Shown here piece after piece: positions 1 through 7,039 of a stretch of DNA of 12,090 bases. Origin of the DNA: Paracoccaceae bacterium (GTDB lineage Bacteria > Pseudomonadota > Alphaproteobacteria > Rhodobacterales > Rhodobacteraceae); contig JALSRF010000269.1 in the NCBI GenBank assembly GCA_026984895.1, positions 1 through 12,090 on the forward strand, given 5' to 3'. Every line of letters starts with the position of its first letter. Within the stretch, counting starts at the first letter, position 1. A program made the translations under genes and the position numbers. The notes beneath the pieces were generated by a model, which was not told where the DNA came from, did not search any database, and saw only the letters and a list, made by a program, of their open reading frames with translations.

Positions 1-1
1 C

Positions 2-244
2 GAGGTGCTGCTGTCCTTCGAGGTGCACGCCCGCAAGCCCGAGGCATTGATCTTCGAACTGGCCACCGAGCGTGCCGGTGTCCCGGCTGAACGCTGCATC
101 CTTGTCGATGACCTGGCGGTCAATTGCCAAGGGGCCGAGCGCGCCGGATGGCACTCGGTGCATTTCGAAACTTTCGGGCAGGCCGCCGAACGGCTGCGTG
201 ACCTGCTGAAGACCCACCAACCCACCCTTGTAGCCAGCCAATGA
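2..244 (+). CDS. HAD-superfamily hydrolase (phosphatase-like), 3' end only
   Basis: This is the C-terminal part of a haloacid-dehalogenase-type hydrolase, a family that mostly removes phosphate from small metabolites. The reading frame is already open at base 2, so the start and the N-terminal catalytic Asp motif lie outside the window. Two late HAD motifs are visible: the conserved Lys in HARKPEALIFELA (motif III) and the acidic, metal-binding motif IV in CILVDDLAVNCQGAERAGW. The pattern is that of subfamily IA. The stop codon overlaps an ATG at 241, and the next gene's probable start is only 12 bases beyond it, so it belongs to the operon downstream. Inference: in a cluster with an AfsA-like protein, a phosphatase could remove the phosphate from a butenolide or butyrolactone phosphate. 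The substrate cannot be read from this fragment, and a housekeeping phosphoglycolate-type role remains possible. Confidence 0.82.
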   Translation, partial: EVLLSFEVHARKPEALIFELATERAGVPAERCILVDDLAVNCQGAERAGWHSVHFETFGQAAERLRDLLKTHQPTLVASQ

Positions 245-249
245 AAGGA
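244..249 (+). promoter_or_regulatory. Ribosome binding site that sets the start of the SnoaL-like gene
   Basis: AAAGGA lies six bases before the ATG at 256. This favours 256 (protein beginning MADWQTQ) over the in-frame ATG at 241, which overlaps the upstream stop codon and has no clear Shine-Dalgarno sequence of its own. Confidence 0.6.
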
Positions 250-255
250 AAACCC

Positions 256-801
256 ATGGCAGACTGGCAAACCCAGATCCAAAAGTTGATGGCAGACATG
301 CCCGAACACCTGTGCGATGTCGCAATGGGCGTCGGCTATGTGTTCAGCAGCCTTGATCGCGAAGCGGCAGAGAAATACATCCACCCCGATTTCGTGGATC
401 ACGAAGCCTCTGAAGGCGTCGGCGGTGGCCCCGAAGGCTACCTGCAGACCGCGGCCTACATGAACGCCGCCTTCTCGGACGCCACTTGGATGCCGATCGA
501 GATGCTCGCCGATGGCGACAAATACGCGATGGCGCTGGAATTCAGCGGTGTTCACACCGGCGAGTTCATGGGCATCCCGGCTACCGGCAAGAAGGTCAGC
601 ATCCGTCACCTGCACTTCTTCCGTGTGCAGGACGGCCAGGCCATCGAGCATTGGGGCGCCCGCGACGAACTGACCCTGCTGTCGCAGATCGGCGTGTTCA
701 ACCCGTCTGTCCCGACGCCCGCCGATTACGGTGCGAAAATGGAAGAAGCCGGAGCCACGCCCCTCAATAAGGCAACATCTGAAGCTGGAAAGAATATATA
801 A
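256..801 (+). CDS. SnoaL-like / NTF2-fold protein (polyketide-cyclase-like family)
   Basis: A 181-residue protein of the SnoaL-like, NTF2-fold family, which includes polyketide ester cyclases, hydroxylases and many uncharacterised small-molecule-binding proteins. Family signs are PDFVDHEA near residues 44-51, the stretch HTGEFMGIPATGKKVSIRH at about 100-118 and the closing IEHWGARDELTLLSQIG at 130-146. A polar tail of about 35 residues follows the usual fold. There is no signal peptide or membrane segment, so it should be cytosolic. The start at 256 is chosen for its ribosome binding site; an in-frame ATG at 241 would add five residues. Its stop shares a base with the next gene's ATG (TAATG), so the two are translationally coupled. 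Inference: it may cyclise or rearrange the pathway product, but the family is too diverse to name a reaction. Confidence 0.8.
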   Translation: MADWQTQIQKLMADMPEHLCDVAMGVGYVFSSLDREAAEKYIHPDFVDHEASEGVGGGPEGYLQTAAYMNAAFSDATWMPIEMLADGDKYAMALEFSGVHTGEFMGIPATGKKVSIRHLHFFRVQDGQAIEHWGARDELTLLSQIGVFNPSVPTPADYGAKMEEAGATPLNKATSEAGKNI

Positions 802-1568
802 TGAAATCGGTTTCGTCGGAACGTGGGTGCGCCCTTGTGACAGGCGGTGGCAGAGGTATCGGCGCGCAGATTGCGCTGACTCTCTCTGCGGCTGGCTGGC
901 CGGTTGCAGTCGGGTACAGATCGGACCGCCAGAAGTCGGAGGAAGTTGTCACCGCCATTCAGAGACGGGGCAATGTGGCTGTGGCCGCGCCCGGTGACCT
1001 GAGTGATCCTGATGTCGTCGAAAAAGTCTTCGCAGCGCTGGAAGAGAGGTTCGGCCGGGTCGCGGTTCTCGTGAACAACGCGGGGATCCGGGCCGACGGC
1101 ATCTCGACCGGGCTGAGCGACGATGACTGGGAAAGCGTTATGGCGACAAACGTGTCTGCGGCCTTCTGGACCTCGCGCCAGGCACTGCCGTCAATGATCC
1201 GGGCCCGTCACGGGCGCATCATCAACGTGTCATCCTTCGTTGCCGAACGGGCCATCGCGGGGATCGCAAACTACGCGGCCTCCAAAGCGGCCCTGAGCGG
1301 CCTGACCCGCGCCATGGCCATCGAGGTGGCCCGCCGGGGCGTGACCGTGAATGCGGTAGCGCCGGGGCTGGTTGCCACGGATCTGACTCAGGATCTGTCG
1401 CATTTCTCGAAATCGGTCGAGCGGGGCGTGCCGATGCAGCGCCCGGCCGACCTGACCGAAATCGCCGATGGCGTGCGGTTCCTGGCCAGTGATGCAGCCT
1501 CTTATATCACCGGTCACACCCTCGCCATCGACGGAGGGCTGTCGGCCATGGCCTTCAGCGTGAACTGA
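801..1568 (+). CDS. Short-chain dehydrogenase/reductase, FabG-like 3-oxoacyl reductase
   Basis: A 255-residue classical SDR, most like 3-oxoacyl-ACP reductases, which reduce a 3-keto group with NAD(P)H. The nucleotide-binding glycine motif is VTGGGRGIG at residues 13-21. NNAG is at 92-95, the structural Asn at 117 (ATNVSA), and the catalytic Ser145, Tyr158 and Lys162 lie in INVSS and YAASK. The motif APGLVATDL and the C-terminal ITGHTLAIDGG are also typical. Length is normal for the family. The gene starts on the last base of the SnoaL-like stop codon and is followed by a 34-base gap before the ACP gene. Inference: beside an ACP and two ketosynthases it should reduce 3-oxoacyl-ACP. In an AfsA-type route it could instead reduce the butenolide ring, as the separate reductase does in A-factor biosynthesis. 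Confidence 0.9.
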   Translation: MKSVSSERGCALVTGGGRGIGAQIALTLSAAGWPVAVGYRSDRQKSEEVVTAIQRRGNVAVAAPGDLSDPDVVEKVFAALEERFGRVAVLVNNAGIRADGISTGLSDDDWESVMATNVSAAFWTSRQALPSMIRARHGRIINVSSFVAERAIAGIANYAASKAALSGLTRAMAIEVARRGVTVNAVAPGLVATDLTQDLSHFSKSVERGVPMQRPADLTEIADGVRFLASDAASYITGHTLAIDGGLSAMAFSVN

Positions 1569-1588
1569 CCACCATCCAAGCTCAATTC

Positions 1589-1594
1589 AAAGGA
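1589..1594 (+). promoter_or_regulatory. Ribosome binding site of the ACP gene
   Basis: AAAGGA ends eight bases before the ATG at 1603, within the 34-base gap after the SDR gene. This is the longest gap inside the operon, and I see no promoter or terminator in it. Confidence 0.5.
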
Positions 1595-1602
1595 TTGAAA
1601 TC

Positions 1603-1863
1603 ATGAAAGATATCGCAACCTCCCTGGACAAGGATAATGTCCTGTCCTTCCTGACCGACCTGATCCTCGACATGGGTGTCGAGCAGAACGAATTCAACGC
1701 CGACGCGACGCTCGAAGATCTCGGTCTCGACAGCCTTGACGTGGTCGAGCTGGCCCAAGGCGTGAAGAAGAAGCTGCGCATCGCCATCGCACCGGGCGAC
1801 TTTGCCGATGCGGTCACGCTGGGCGATGCCGTCGAGCGGGTTCTGCAGAAGGCAGCAGCCTGA
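1603..1863 (+). CDS. Acyl carrier protein
   Basis: An 86-residue acyl carrier protein that tethers growing acyl chains through a 4'-phosphopantetheine arm. The attachment Ser is Ser44 in the canonical motif LGLDSLDVVELA. It is predicted mostly helical and acidic around the attachment site, but has a basic patch VKKKLRI at residues 54-60 where housekeeping AcpP is more acidic, which suggests a dedicated pathway carrier. Its stop overlaps the ATG of the following ketosynthase (TGATG). The operon also encodes a phosphopantetheinyl transferase, which probably converts it to the holo form. Inference: it carries the malonyl extender and intermediates for the KAS III and KAS II enzymes, and may also hand acyl chains to AfsA or LuxI. 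Confidence 0.93.
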   Translation: MKDIATSLDKDNVLSFLTDLILDMGVEQNEFNADATLEDLGLDSLDVVELAQGVKKKLRIAIAPGDFADAVTLGDAVERVLQKAAA

Positions 1864-3059
1864 TGGTCCGCCGCGTCGTCATAACGGGCATCGGTGCCGT
1901 GACATCGCTTGGTGTCGGGGTGCAGCCCTTGCACGAGAAATCTGTCGCCGGGCAATCGGGGATCCGGAACGGCAAGAGCCTTTGCACCGGTTTCGACGGC
2001 GCGAAAGAACTCGGGCGGCGAAAGGCCTTCCGGCTGGACCGTTTCTGCCAACTGGCTCTTGTCGCTGCCCGCGAAGCTCTGGAAACCGCCGGGTGGGGCG
2101 AGACCCCCCCGGTGGATCCCTATCGGGTGCCTTGTGTGATCGGCTCTGCCATCGGCGGTCTGATCACGCTGGAGGAAGAGATTGAAAAGATACGACAGGG
2201 CGAGGCGGATGACGTGTCGCCCCTGACTGTGCCGAAGCTGATGGCCAACGCCGCCGCCGCGCATATTTCTATGCGTCACGGACTGAAGGGCGAGGTTGCG
2301 GCCATCGTCAGCGCCTGTTCTGGCGGTGCGCAGGCCATCGTTGCCGGGGTTCGCGCGATCCGGTCGGGCGAGGCCGATGCCGCCGTTGTCGGCGGGGCAG
2401 AGGCAGCAACGTCCGACTTCACCGCCGCCATCTTCACCACTGCCGGGGCGCTGTCCCCGTCGGGCAGGACGGTGCCGTTCTCGGCCGACCGCGACGGGTT
2501 CATCCTTGGCGAAGGGGCCGGCGTTCTGGTGCTGGAGGCCGCCGAAGTGGCCGAGGCACGCGGGGCGTCCATCTTGGGCGAGATCGCGGGCTACGGCGTC
2601 ACATCGGATGCCCACCACATCACCGCGCCGGAACCGACCGGGGCCGCGGCCGCGCGGGCGGTGACCACGGCACTGGCCGATGCCGGCGCGGGCGAAGAGG
2701 ACATCGCGTATATCAATGCCCACGGCACCGGCACGCATCTGAACGACGCGACTGAAATCGTGGCCATGAGGCGCGCCCTTGGTGAGCGGTTCGAGAGCAT
2801 CCCGATCTCGTCCTCGAAATCCTATCTGGGGCACCTTCTGGGGGCTGCCGGGGCGGTCGAGGCCATCGCGACGCTTCAGGCGCTGCGGCATCGCGAATTG
2901 CCGCCCGTCTGCGGGCTGAGTGGTGCCGATCCCGAACTTGGGCAGACCGACCTTCTATGCGCGCCACGCAAGTTGCCTGAGGAGGAGGGGGCGCTCCTTG
3001 CGCTGTCCAACTCCTTTGGCTTCGGCGGGCACAATGTTGCCCTGGCGATAAGGGCCTGA
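1863..3059 (+). CDS. Beta-ketoacyl-ACP synthase II (FabF-like ketosynthase)
   Basis: A 398-residue elongating ketosynthase that condenses an acyl chain with malonyl-ACP, releasing CO2. The nucleophile is Cys152 in VSACSGGAQA. The two catalytic histidines are His287 in NAHGTGTHLND and His324 in SSKSYLGHLLGAAGA, with Lys319 of the same motif. NSFGFGGHN near the C-terminus is the usual glycine-rich loop. It therefore appears active rather than a chain-length-factor partner, in which the Cys would be replaced. It is slightly shorter than FabF (about 413 residues). It overlaps the ACP stop by one base and ends three bases before the AfsA-like gene. Inference: it extends the chain made by the KAS III enzyme; the number of rounds cannot be read from the sequence. 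Confidence 0.92.
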   Translation: MVRRVVITGIGAVTSLGVGVQPLHEKSVAGQSGIRNGKSLCTGFDGAKELGRRKAFRLDRFCQLALVAAREALETAGWGETPPVDPYRVPCVIGSAIGGLITLEEEIEKIRQGEADDVSPLTVPKLMANAAAAHISMRHGLKGEVAAIVSACSGGAQAIVAGVRAIRSGEADAAVVGGAEAATSDFTAAIFTTAGALSPSGRTVPFSADRDGFILGEGAGVLVLEAAEVAEARGASILGEIAGYGVTSDAHHITAPEPTGAAAARAVTTALADAGAGEEDIAYINAHGTGTHLNDATEIVAMRRALGERFESIPISSSKSYLGHLLGAAGAVEAIATLQALRHRELPPVCGLSGADPELGQTDLLCAPRKLPEEEGALLALSNSFGFGGHNVALAIRA

Positions 3060-3062
3060 GCC

Positions 3063-4058
3063 ATGCAGATACGACATCAGGAAACCTTCGAAGCGCTGGT
3101 CGGAAATTGGTCGCCCTTCGAGATCGGAGCACTGGATACCGCGCCCGCCCTGCCGGTCGAAACCCCTGTCCGCAAGGGCACCATGCCGCCGCACCGGATC
3201 GAAAAGGTGCTGCGATCCGAGACCGGATATTACATTGCCATCGGCAAGCTGCCGGATCCGAGCGAGGCGCTACCCGATGTGACCGACACGCTGTTCCTGG
3301 CAGAATTCGTACGGCAGGCGATCGAAACCATCGCGCGCACCATGCTGGGCATGGTCGCCGAAGATGTGTTCGTTCTGAAGGCCGTCGATGTGAAGCGCAG
3401 CGACAGTATCGCGGGGCCGGTGAATGAGACCCGGACGGAGGCGGTCATCGTGCTGCCCGAAAAGGGCGTGCGGTGGCGGGCCGATGGGTCTGCCTACGCC
3501 GTGGACGGGCCGGTCTACTGCTATCTTGGCGCACAAAGCGGGGCCTTGTTCGGCGGCACTGTCGCCTTCCTGAAGCCCGGTGACTATGCGGCGCTGCGCG
3601 GCGTTGGTGGCAGCTTCGGCTTTCCCAAGGGGCATACCGAACCGCTGTTTCCCTCTTGCGTTGGAAAGATGCGGCAGGCTGATGTGTTGATCGGGCAGGT
3701 CCGGCGGCATCGCGACGGGCTGAGCGCCCGGATCGTTCCCCAGAACCCGCAGGCCTATTTCGACAGGGCGCTGGACCACTACCCCGGCATGATGATGGCC
3801 GAGGCGGCGCGGCAACTGGCGGTCTATTCCACCTGTCTGGACCGCGATGTGCTGCCCGGGCAGGTTCGGGTCACATTGATTCGCATGGGGTTCAGCAGTT
3901 TTGCCGAACTCGCCACGCCGCCCTTCCTGCACGCCACCGTCAAGCGGACGCGGCAGGGCGGCCAGACCATCATTGTCGAGGTGCGGCAGTCCCGCAATGT
4001 GCGGGCGCGGTTCGAGATCGCGACAACCTTTGTCACCAACCATGGAGGCCTGAAATGA
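3063..4058 (+). CDS. AfsA-family double hot-dog protein (A-factor / butyrolactone synthase-like)
   Basis: A 331-residue protein with the two-hot-dog architecture of AfsA, ScbA and BarX, which in Streptomyces transfer a 3-oxoacyl chain from ACP to dihydroxyacetone phosphate as the first step to gamma-butyrolactone signals. The first domain (about 35-170) begins with a VRKGTMPPHRIEKVL segment and contains LFLAEFVRQA with Glu81, Arg84 and Gln85. A linker KMRQADVLIG (202-211) resembles the AfsA VGR..DV motif. The second domain (about 215-325) has the signature DHYPGMMMAEAARQ with Glu247, Arg250 and Gln251. Both repeats thus keep the Glu-x-x-Arg-Gln pattern. The start at 3063 is three bases after the ketosynthase stop, and the stop overlaps the next ATG (ATGA). 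AfsA proteins are best known from Actinobacteria. Substrate and product here are inferred. Confidence 0.82.
   Translation: MQIRHQETFEALVGNWSPFEIGALDTAPALPVETPVRKGTMPPHRIEKVLRSETGYYIAIGKLPDPSEALPDVTDTLFLAEFVRQAIETIARTMLGMVAEDVFVLKAVDVKRSDSIAGPVNETRTEAVIVLPEKGVRWRADGSAYAVDGPVYCYLGAQSGALFGGTVAFLKPGDYAALRGVGGSFGFPKGHTEPLFPSCVGKMRQADVLIGQVRRHRDGLSARIVPQNPQAYFDRALDHYPGMMMAEAARQLAVYSTCLDRDVLPGQVRVTLIRMGFSSFAELATPPFLHATVKRTRQGGQTIIVEVRQSRNVRARFEIATTFVTNHGGLK
4044..4048 (+). promoter_or_regulatory. Strong ribosome binding site for the KAS III gene
   Basis: GGAGG sits six bases before the ATG at 4055, inside the end of the AfsA-like gene. It supports the overlapping start of the next gene and a high translation rate. 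Confidence 0.6.
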
Positions 4059-5002
4059 GCGCGATAATTACAGGCGTCGGCGCGGCCCTCCCGGGGCAGT
4101 GCGTGACCAACGAAGCCTTCGCGGCATTGGATCTGACCGACAAGTGGATTACCAGCCGCTGTGGCATCCGCCAGCGCTATCACCTGAAAGAGGGCGAACT
4201 GCTGGTCGATCTGGCCGCCGACGCCGCACGCGAGGCATTGGCCGATAGCGGGGTCGGGGCGGACGAGATCGACATGGTCATCGTCGCCACCTCGACGCCG
4301 GACCGGGTCTCGCCCGGGCTGGCTGCTGAACTGGCGCACAAGATCGGGGCCGAACATTGCGGCGCGATCGACCTGAATGGAGCCTGCACCGGGTTTCTCT
4401 ATGCGCTGGACTATGCGATGATGCGGGTCGACCAGGGCAGTTCGGATACGGTGCTGGTGGTCGGGGCCGACGCGATGTCGCGCCTGACCGATCCGACGGA
4501 CCGCGACACCGCATTCCTGTTCGGCGATGGCGCGGGTGCGGTCATCGTCACCGCTGGCGACGGTGGGCGACCGCAATATCTCAGCTTCGGCTCTGCCGGT
4601 GAGGGTTCCGACTTCCTATCGGTCTCGCGCGAGACCGGTAAGCTGCGCATGGACGGGGTCGAGGTCTATGCCGCCGCCGTCGATGCCATGAGTGGTGAGC
4701 TTGACGCCGTGCTCAATGCCTGCGGCGAAGGCCGCGACGATGTCGACCTTGCGGTCTGCCATCAGGCCAATGCCCGCATCGTCAACGCGGTTGGGCGCGA
4801 ACTGGGACTGGCGCACGACAAGGTCGTCTCTTACGTCGCCGAGTTCGGAAACACTTCTTCGGCATCGATCCCCATTGCGTTGTGGAAAGCGCAGGCCGAC
4901 GCGCGGCTTCAGCGCGGCCACCGCGTGGCGCTTGCCGCGTTCGGAGCCGGGTTCACCTGGGGGGCCGGGATCATCAATTGGAAAGGCTGTGTAACCGCAT
5001 GA
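4055..5002 (+). CDS. Beta-ketoacyl-ACP synthase III (FabH-like)
   Basis: A 315-residue initiating ketosynthase of the FabH type, which condenses an acyl-CoA or other starter thioester with malonyl-ACP. The catalytic triad is intact: Cys111 in LNGACTGFLYAL, His236 in CHQANARI and Asn266 in EFGNTSSASIP. The N-terminal TDKWITSRCGIRQR, the FGDGAGAV segment (156-163) and the C-terminal FGAGFTWGAGIINW are also standard. Length is normal. The start overlaps the AfsA-like stop and has a GGAGG ribosome binding site. Inference: it primes the pathway with an acyl group produced by the neighbouring 2-oxoacid dehydrogenase, possibly a branched or phenylacetyl group. FabH enzymes of bacteria with branched fatty acids take branched-chain starters in this way. 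Specificity cannot be judged by eye. Confidence 0.93.
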   Translation: MSAIITGVGAALPGQCVTNEAFAALDLTDKWITSRCGIRQRYHLKEGELLVDLAADAAREALADSGVGADEIDMVIVATSTPDRVSPGLAAELAHKIGAEHCGAIDLNGACTGFLYALDYAMMRVDQGSSDTVLVVGADAMSRLTDPTDRDTAFLFGDGAGAVIVTAGDGGRPQYLSFGSAGEGSDFLSVSRETGKLRMDGVEVYAAAVDAMSGELDAVLNACGEGRDDVDLAVCHQANARIVNAVGRELGLAHDKVVSYVAEFGNTSSASIPIALWKAQADARLQRGHRVALAAFGAGFTWGAGIINWKGCVTA

Positions 5003-6039
5003 ATGATCGGACAGAAACCACGCTGGACGGCTATTGGACGCCGCCCACCGCACTGACGCTTGTCGCGCTGCGCAACGGGTTGCGCGCCATGATCATCGGA
5101 CGGCGACTGGATCGGCAGGCCAGCAACCTTGCCAAGCAGGGCTACCTGACGGTCTATCCGTCCTCGTTGGGGCAGGAGGCCTGCCAAGTCGCCGCCGCGC
5201 AGGCGCTTGGCCCGGATGACTGGCTGTTCCCGACCTACCGGGACAGCGTCGCGATGTTCACCCACCGGATCGATCCGGTCAAGGTGCTGACCATGCTGCG
5301 CGGCGACTGGCATTGCGGCTTTGATCCCAAAGCCCACCGCTGTGCCCCGCATTCGACCCCTCTGGCCACTCATTGCGCCCATGCGGTCGGGTTGGCGATG
5401 GCATCGGTAAAGAAGGGCGAGAAACGCGTTGCCATGGCGCTTTGCGGTGATGGTGCGACCAGCGAGGGCGACTTTCACGAGGCGCTGAACATTGCGGCCG
5501 TCTTCAAGGCACCGGTCGTGTTCTTCGTCCAGCACAATGGTTACGCCATCTCGACCCCTTCCAGGCGGCAGTTCCGCGCCAAGTCGCTGGCGGACAAGGC
5601 CATCGGCTATGGTATCCGGGGCGAAAAGGTCGATGGCAACGATTTCGTGGCCACCATATCAGTTCTGCGTGACGCGGTCGAACACGCACGCAACGGTTTT
5701 GGGCCGGTTCTGGTCGAGGCGCGTACCTACCGGGTGTCGCCGCACACCAACGCCGATGATCCGGACCGCTACCGCAATCGCAGCGAGGCCGAGCCTTGGC
5801 TGGAGCATGACCCGATTGCGCGGCTGACCGAGTATCTCACGGCCCAAGGTCGGCTTGCGCGCGATACGCTGCGCGACATCGAGGACGCGGCCGAGGAACT
5901 GGCCGCCGACCTGCGCCGGCGGGTGATGATACCGCCCGAGGCCGATCCGGCCCGGCTGTTTGCCCATGTCTATGCCGATCCGCCGCCGCACCTGCAGGAG
6001 CAGCGGATCGCGGTTCTGTCCGAGGAGTATGTCGCATGA
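4999..6039 (+). CDS. 2-oxoacid dehydrogenase E1 component, alpha subunit
   Basis: A 346-residue thiamine-diphosphate-dependent E1 alpha subunit of the pyruvate/branched-chain type. With E1 beta it decarboxylates a 2-oxoacid and passes the acyl group to a lipoyl domain. The cofactor motif starts at GDG (150-152) in GDGATSEGDFHEALN and ends in VQHNGYAIS, where Asn180 is the expected metal ligand; the usual Asn-Asn pair is His-Asn. YPSSLGQEA (53-61), FPTYRDS (77-83) and SPHTNADDPDRYR (247-259) are other family marks. The start is the ATG at 4999, which overlaps the KAS III stop (ATGA); the frame is open further upstream but only over KAS III sequence. RGDWHCGFDP and the general style recall actinobacterial BkdA/PdhA. 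The likely substrate is a branched-chain or aryl 2-oxoacid; pyruvate is not excluded. Confidence 0.9.
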   Translation: MNDRTETTLDGYWTPPTALTLVALRNGLRAMIIGRRLDRQASNLAKQGYLTVYPSSLGQEACQVAAAQALGPDDWLFPTYRDSVAMFTHRIDPVKVLTMLRGDWHCGFDPKAHRCAPHSTPLATHCAHAVGLAMASVKKGEKRVAMALCGDGATSEGDFHEALNIAAVFKAPVVFFVQHNGYAISTPSRRQFRAKSLADKAIGYGIRGEKVDGNDFVATISVLRDAVEHARNGFGPVLVEARTYRVSPHTNADDPDRYRNRSEAEPWLEHDPIARLTEYLTAQGRLARDTLRDIEDAAEELAADLRRRVMIPPEADPARLFAHVYADPPPHLQEQRIAVLSEEYVA

Positions 6040-7031
6040 ACGCGGGTGCAGATATCGCCACCACCACCGTCACGATGGTCGATGCCCTGAATCTGGCCCT
6101 TCGCGATTCCATGACCGAAGATGAAAACGTTGTCGTCTTCGGCGAAGATGTCGGGGTTCTGGGCGGTGTTTTCCGAGTGACAAGCGGGCTGACCGAAACC
6201 TTTGGCAAGGACCGCTGTTTCGACATGCCCATCGCCGAGGCCGGGATCATGGGCGTGGCCATCGGCATGACGGCGCTGGGCCTGCGGCCCGTCGTCGAGA
6301 TGCAGTTCGATGCCTTCGGCTATCCCGCGATGGAGCAGATGTTCAGCCACCTGGCGAAGCTACGCAACCGGACCGAGGGGCGCTGGCCGGTGCCTATCGT
6401 GGTGCGGGTGCCCTATGGTGGCGGCATCGGTGCGGTCGAGCATCACAGCGACAGCTCGGAGGCCTATTTCGCCCAGACACCTGGCCTTAAGGTCTATACC
6501 CCCGCCACGGTCGGTGATGCCTACACCCTGTTGCGTGAAGCCATCGCGCAGGACGACCCGGTGATCTTCTTCGAGCCGAAACGGCTCTACTGGGAAAAGG
6601 CGGAGCTGCCTGTGCCCGAGGCCGCCGAGGCGGTGCCGGGGCGGGCCGTCATCCGGCGCGAGGGCGAGGATGCGACGCTGATCACCTACGGGCCCAGCCT
6701 GTCGGTCTGTCTGGCGGCTGCCAAGGCTGCCGCTGCCGAGGGCTATGACGTGGGCGTCATCGATCTGCGCAGCGTTGTACCCTTTGACGAGGGCACCGCC
6801 GCCGACGCGCTGGCCCGGACAGGGCGCGGCATCGTCGTGCACGAAAGCGCGGGCTATTGCGGCGTCGGTGCGGAAATCACCGCCCGCCTGACCGAACTAT
6901 GCTTTGACATACTCGAAGCGCCGATCCAGCGGGTCACCGGGCGCGACATTCCCTATCCGCCGCCGCATCTCGAACATCACCACCTGCCGAGCGTGTCCCG
7001 TATCCTGGACGCGCTGGCCGACATCCTGTGA
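6036..7031 (+). CDS. 2-oxoacid dehydrogenase E1 component, beta subunit
   Basis: A 331-residue transketolase-like E1 beta subunit, partner of the preceding gene in an alpha2-beta2 enzyme. VVFGEDVGVLGGVFRVT (33-49) and FDMPIAEAGIMGVAIGM (62-78) are diagnostic; Glu68 should contact the thiamine pyrimidine ring. His137 in EHHSDSSEAYFAQTPGLKV lies in the active-site channel, as in BkdB-type enzymes. The C-terminal domain contains VIDLRSVVPFD and VVHESAGYCGVGAE, also standard. Length is normal for a 325-340-residue family. The ATG overlaps the E1 alpha stop by ATGA, ensuring balanced synthesis. The sequence resembles branched-chain E1 beta of Actinobacteria more than classical proteobacterial PdhB; that is an impression from memory, not a search. 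Confidence 0.92.
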   Translation: MNAGADIATTTVTMVDALNLALRDSMTEDENVVVFGEDVGVLGGVFRVTSGLTETFGKDRCFDMPIAEAGIMGVAIGMTALGLRPVVEMQFDAFGYPAMEQMFSHLAKLRNRTEGRWPVPIVVRVPYGGGIGAVEHHSDSSEAYFAQTPGLKVYTPATVGDAYTLLREAIAQDDPVIFFEPKRLYWEKAELPVPEAAEAVPGRAVIRREGEDATLITYGPSLSVCLAAAKAAAAEGYDVGVIDLRSVVPFDEGTAADALARTGRGIVVHESAGYCGVGAEITARLTELCFDILEAPIQRVTGRDIPYPPPHLEHHHLPSVSRILDALADIL

Positions 7032-7034
7032 GGA
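7030..7034 (+). promoter_or_regulatory. Ribosome binding site that sets the start of the lipoyl protein gene
   Basis: GAGGA lies five bases before the ATG at 7040. This favours 7040 (MIKTEHIFNLPDLGEG) over an in-frame GTG at 7028, which overlaps the E1 beta stop. Confidence 0.55.
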
Positions 7035-7039
7035 CTCCC

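Noticed and set aside
1587..2891. 434-codon open frame on the minus strand opposite the ACP and KAS II genes
   Set aside because: It is antisense to two clearly conserved genes, is rich in Arg, Gly and Pro as expected from GC-rich shadow frames, and shows no protein motif.
3270..4043. 257-codon minus-strand open frame opposite the AfsA-like gene
   Set aside because: Antisense shadow; the plus-strand frame has clear double hot-dog signatures.
4882..4998. Upstream extension of the E1 alpha frame into the KAS III gene
   Set aside because: The extra 39 residues are Arg-rich out-of-frame KAS III sequence; the ATG at 4999 with an ATGA overlap fits the operon pattern.
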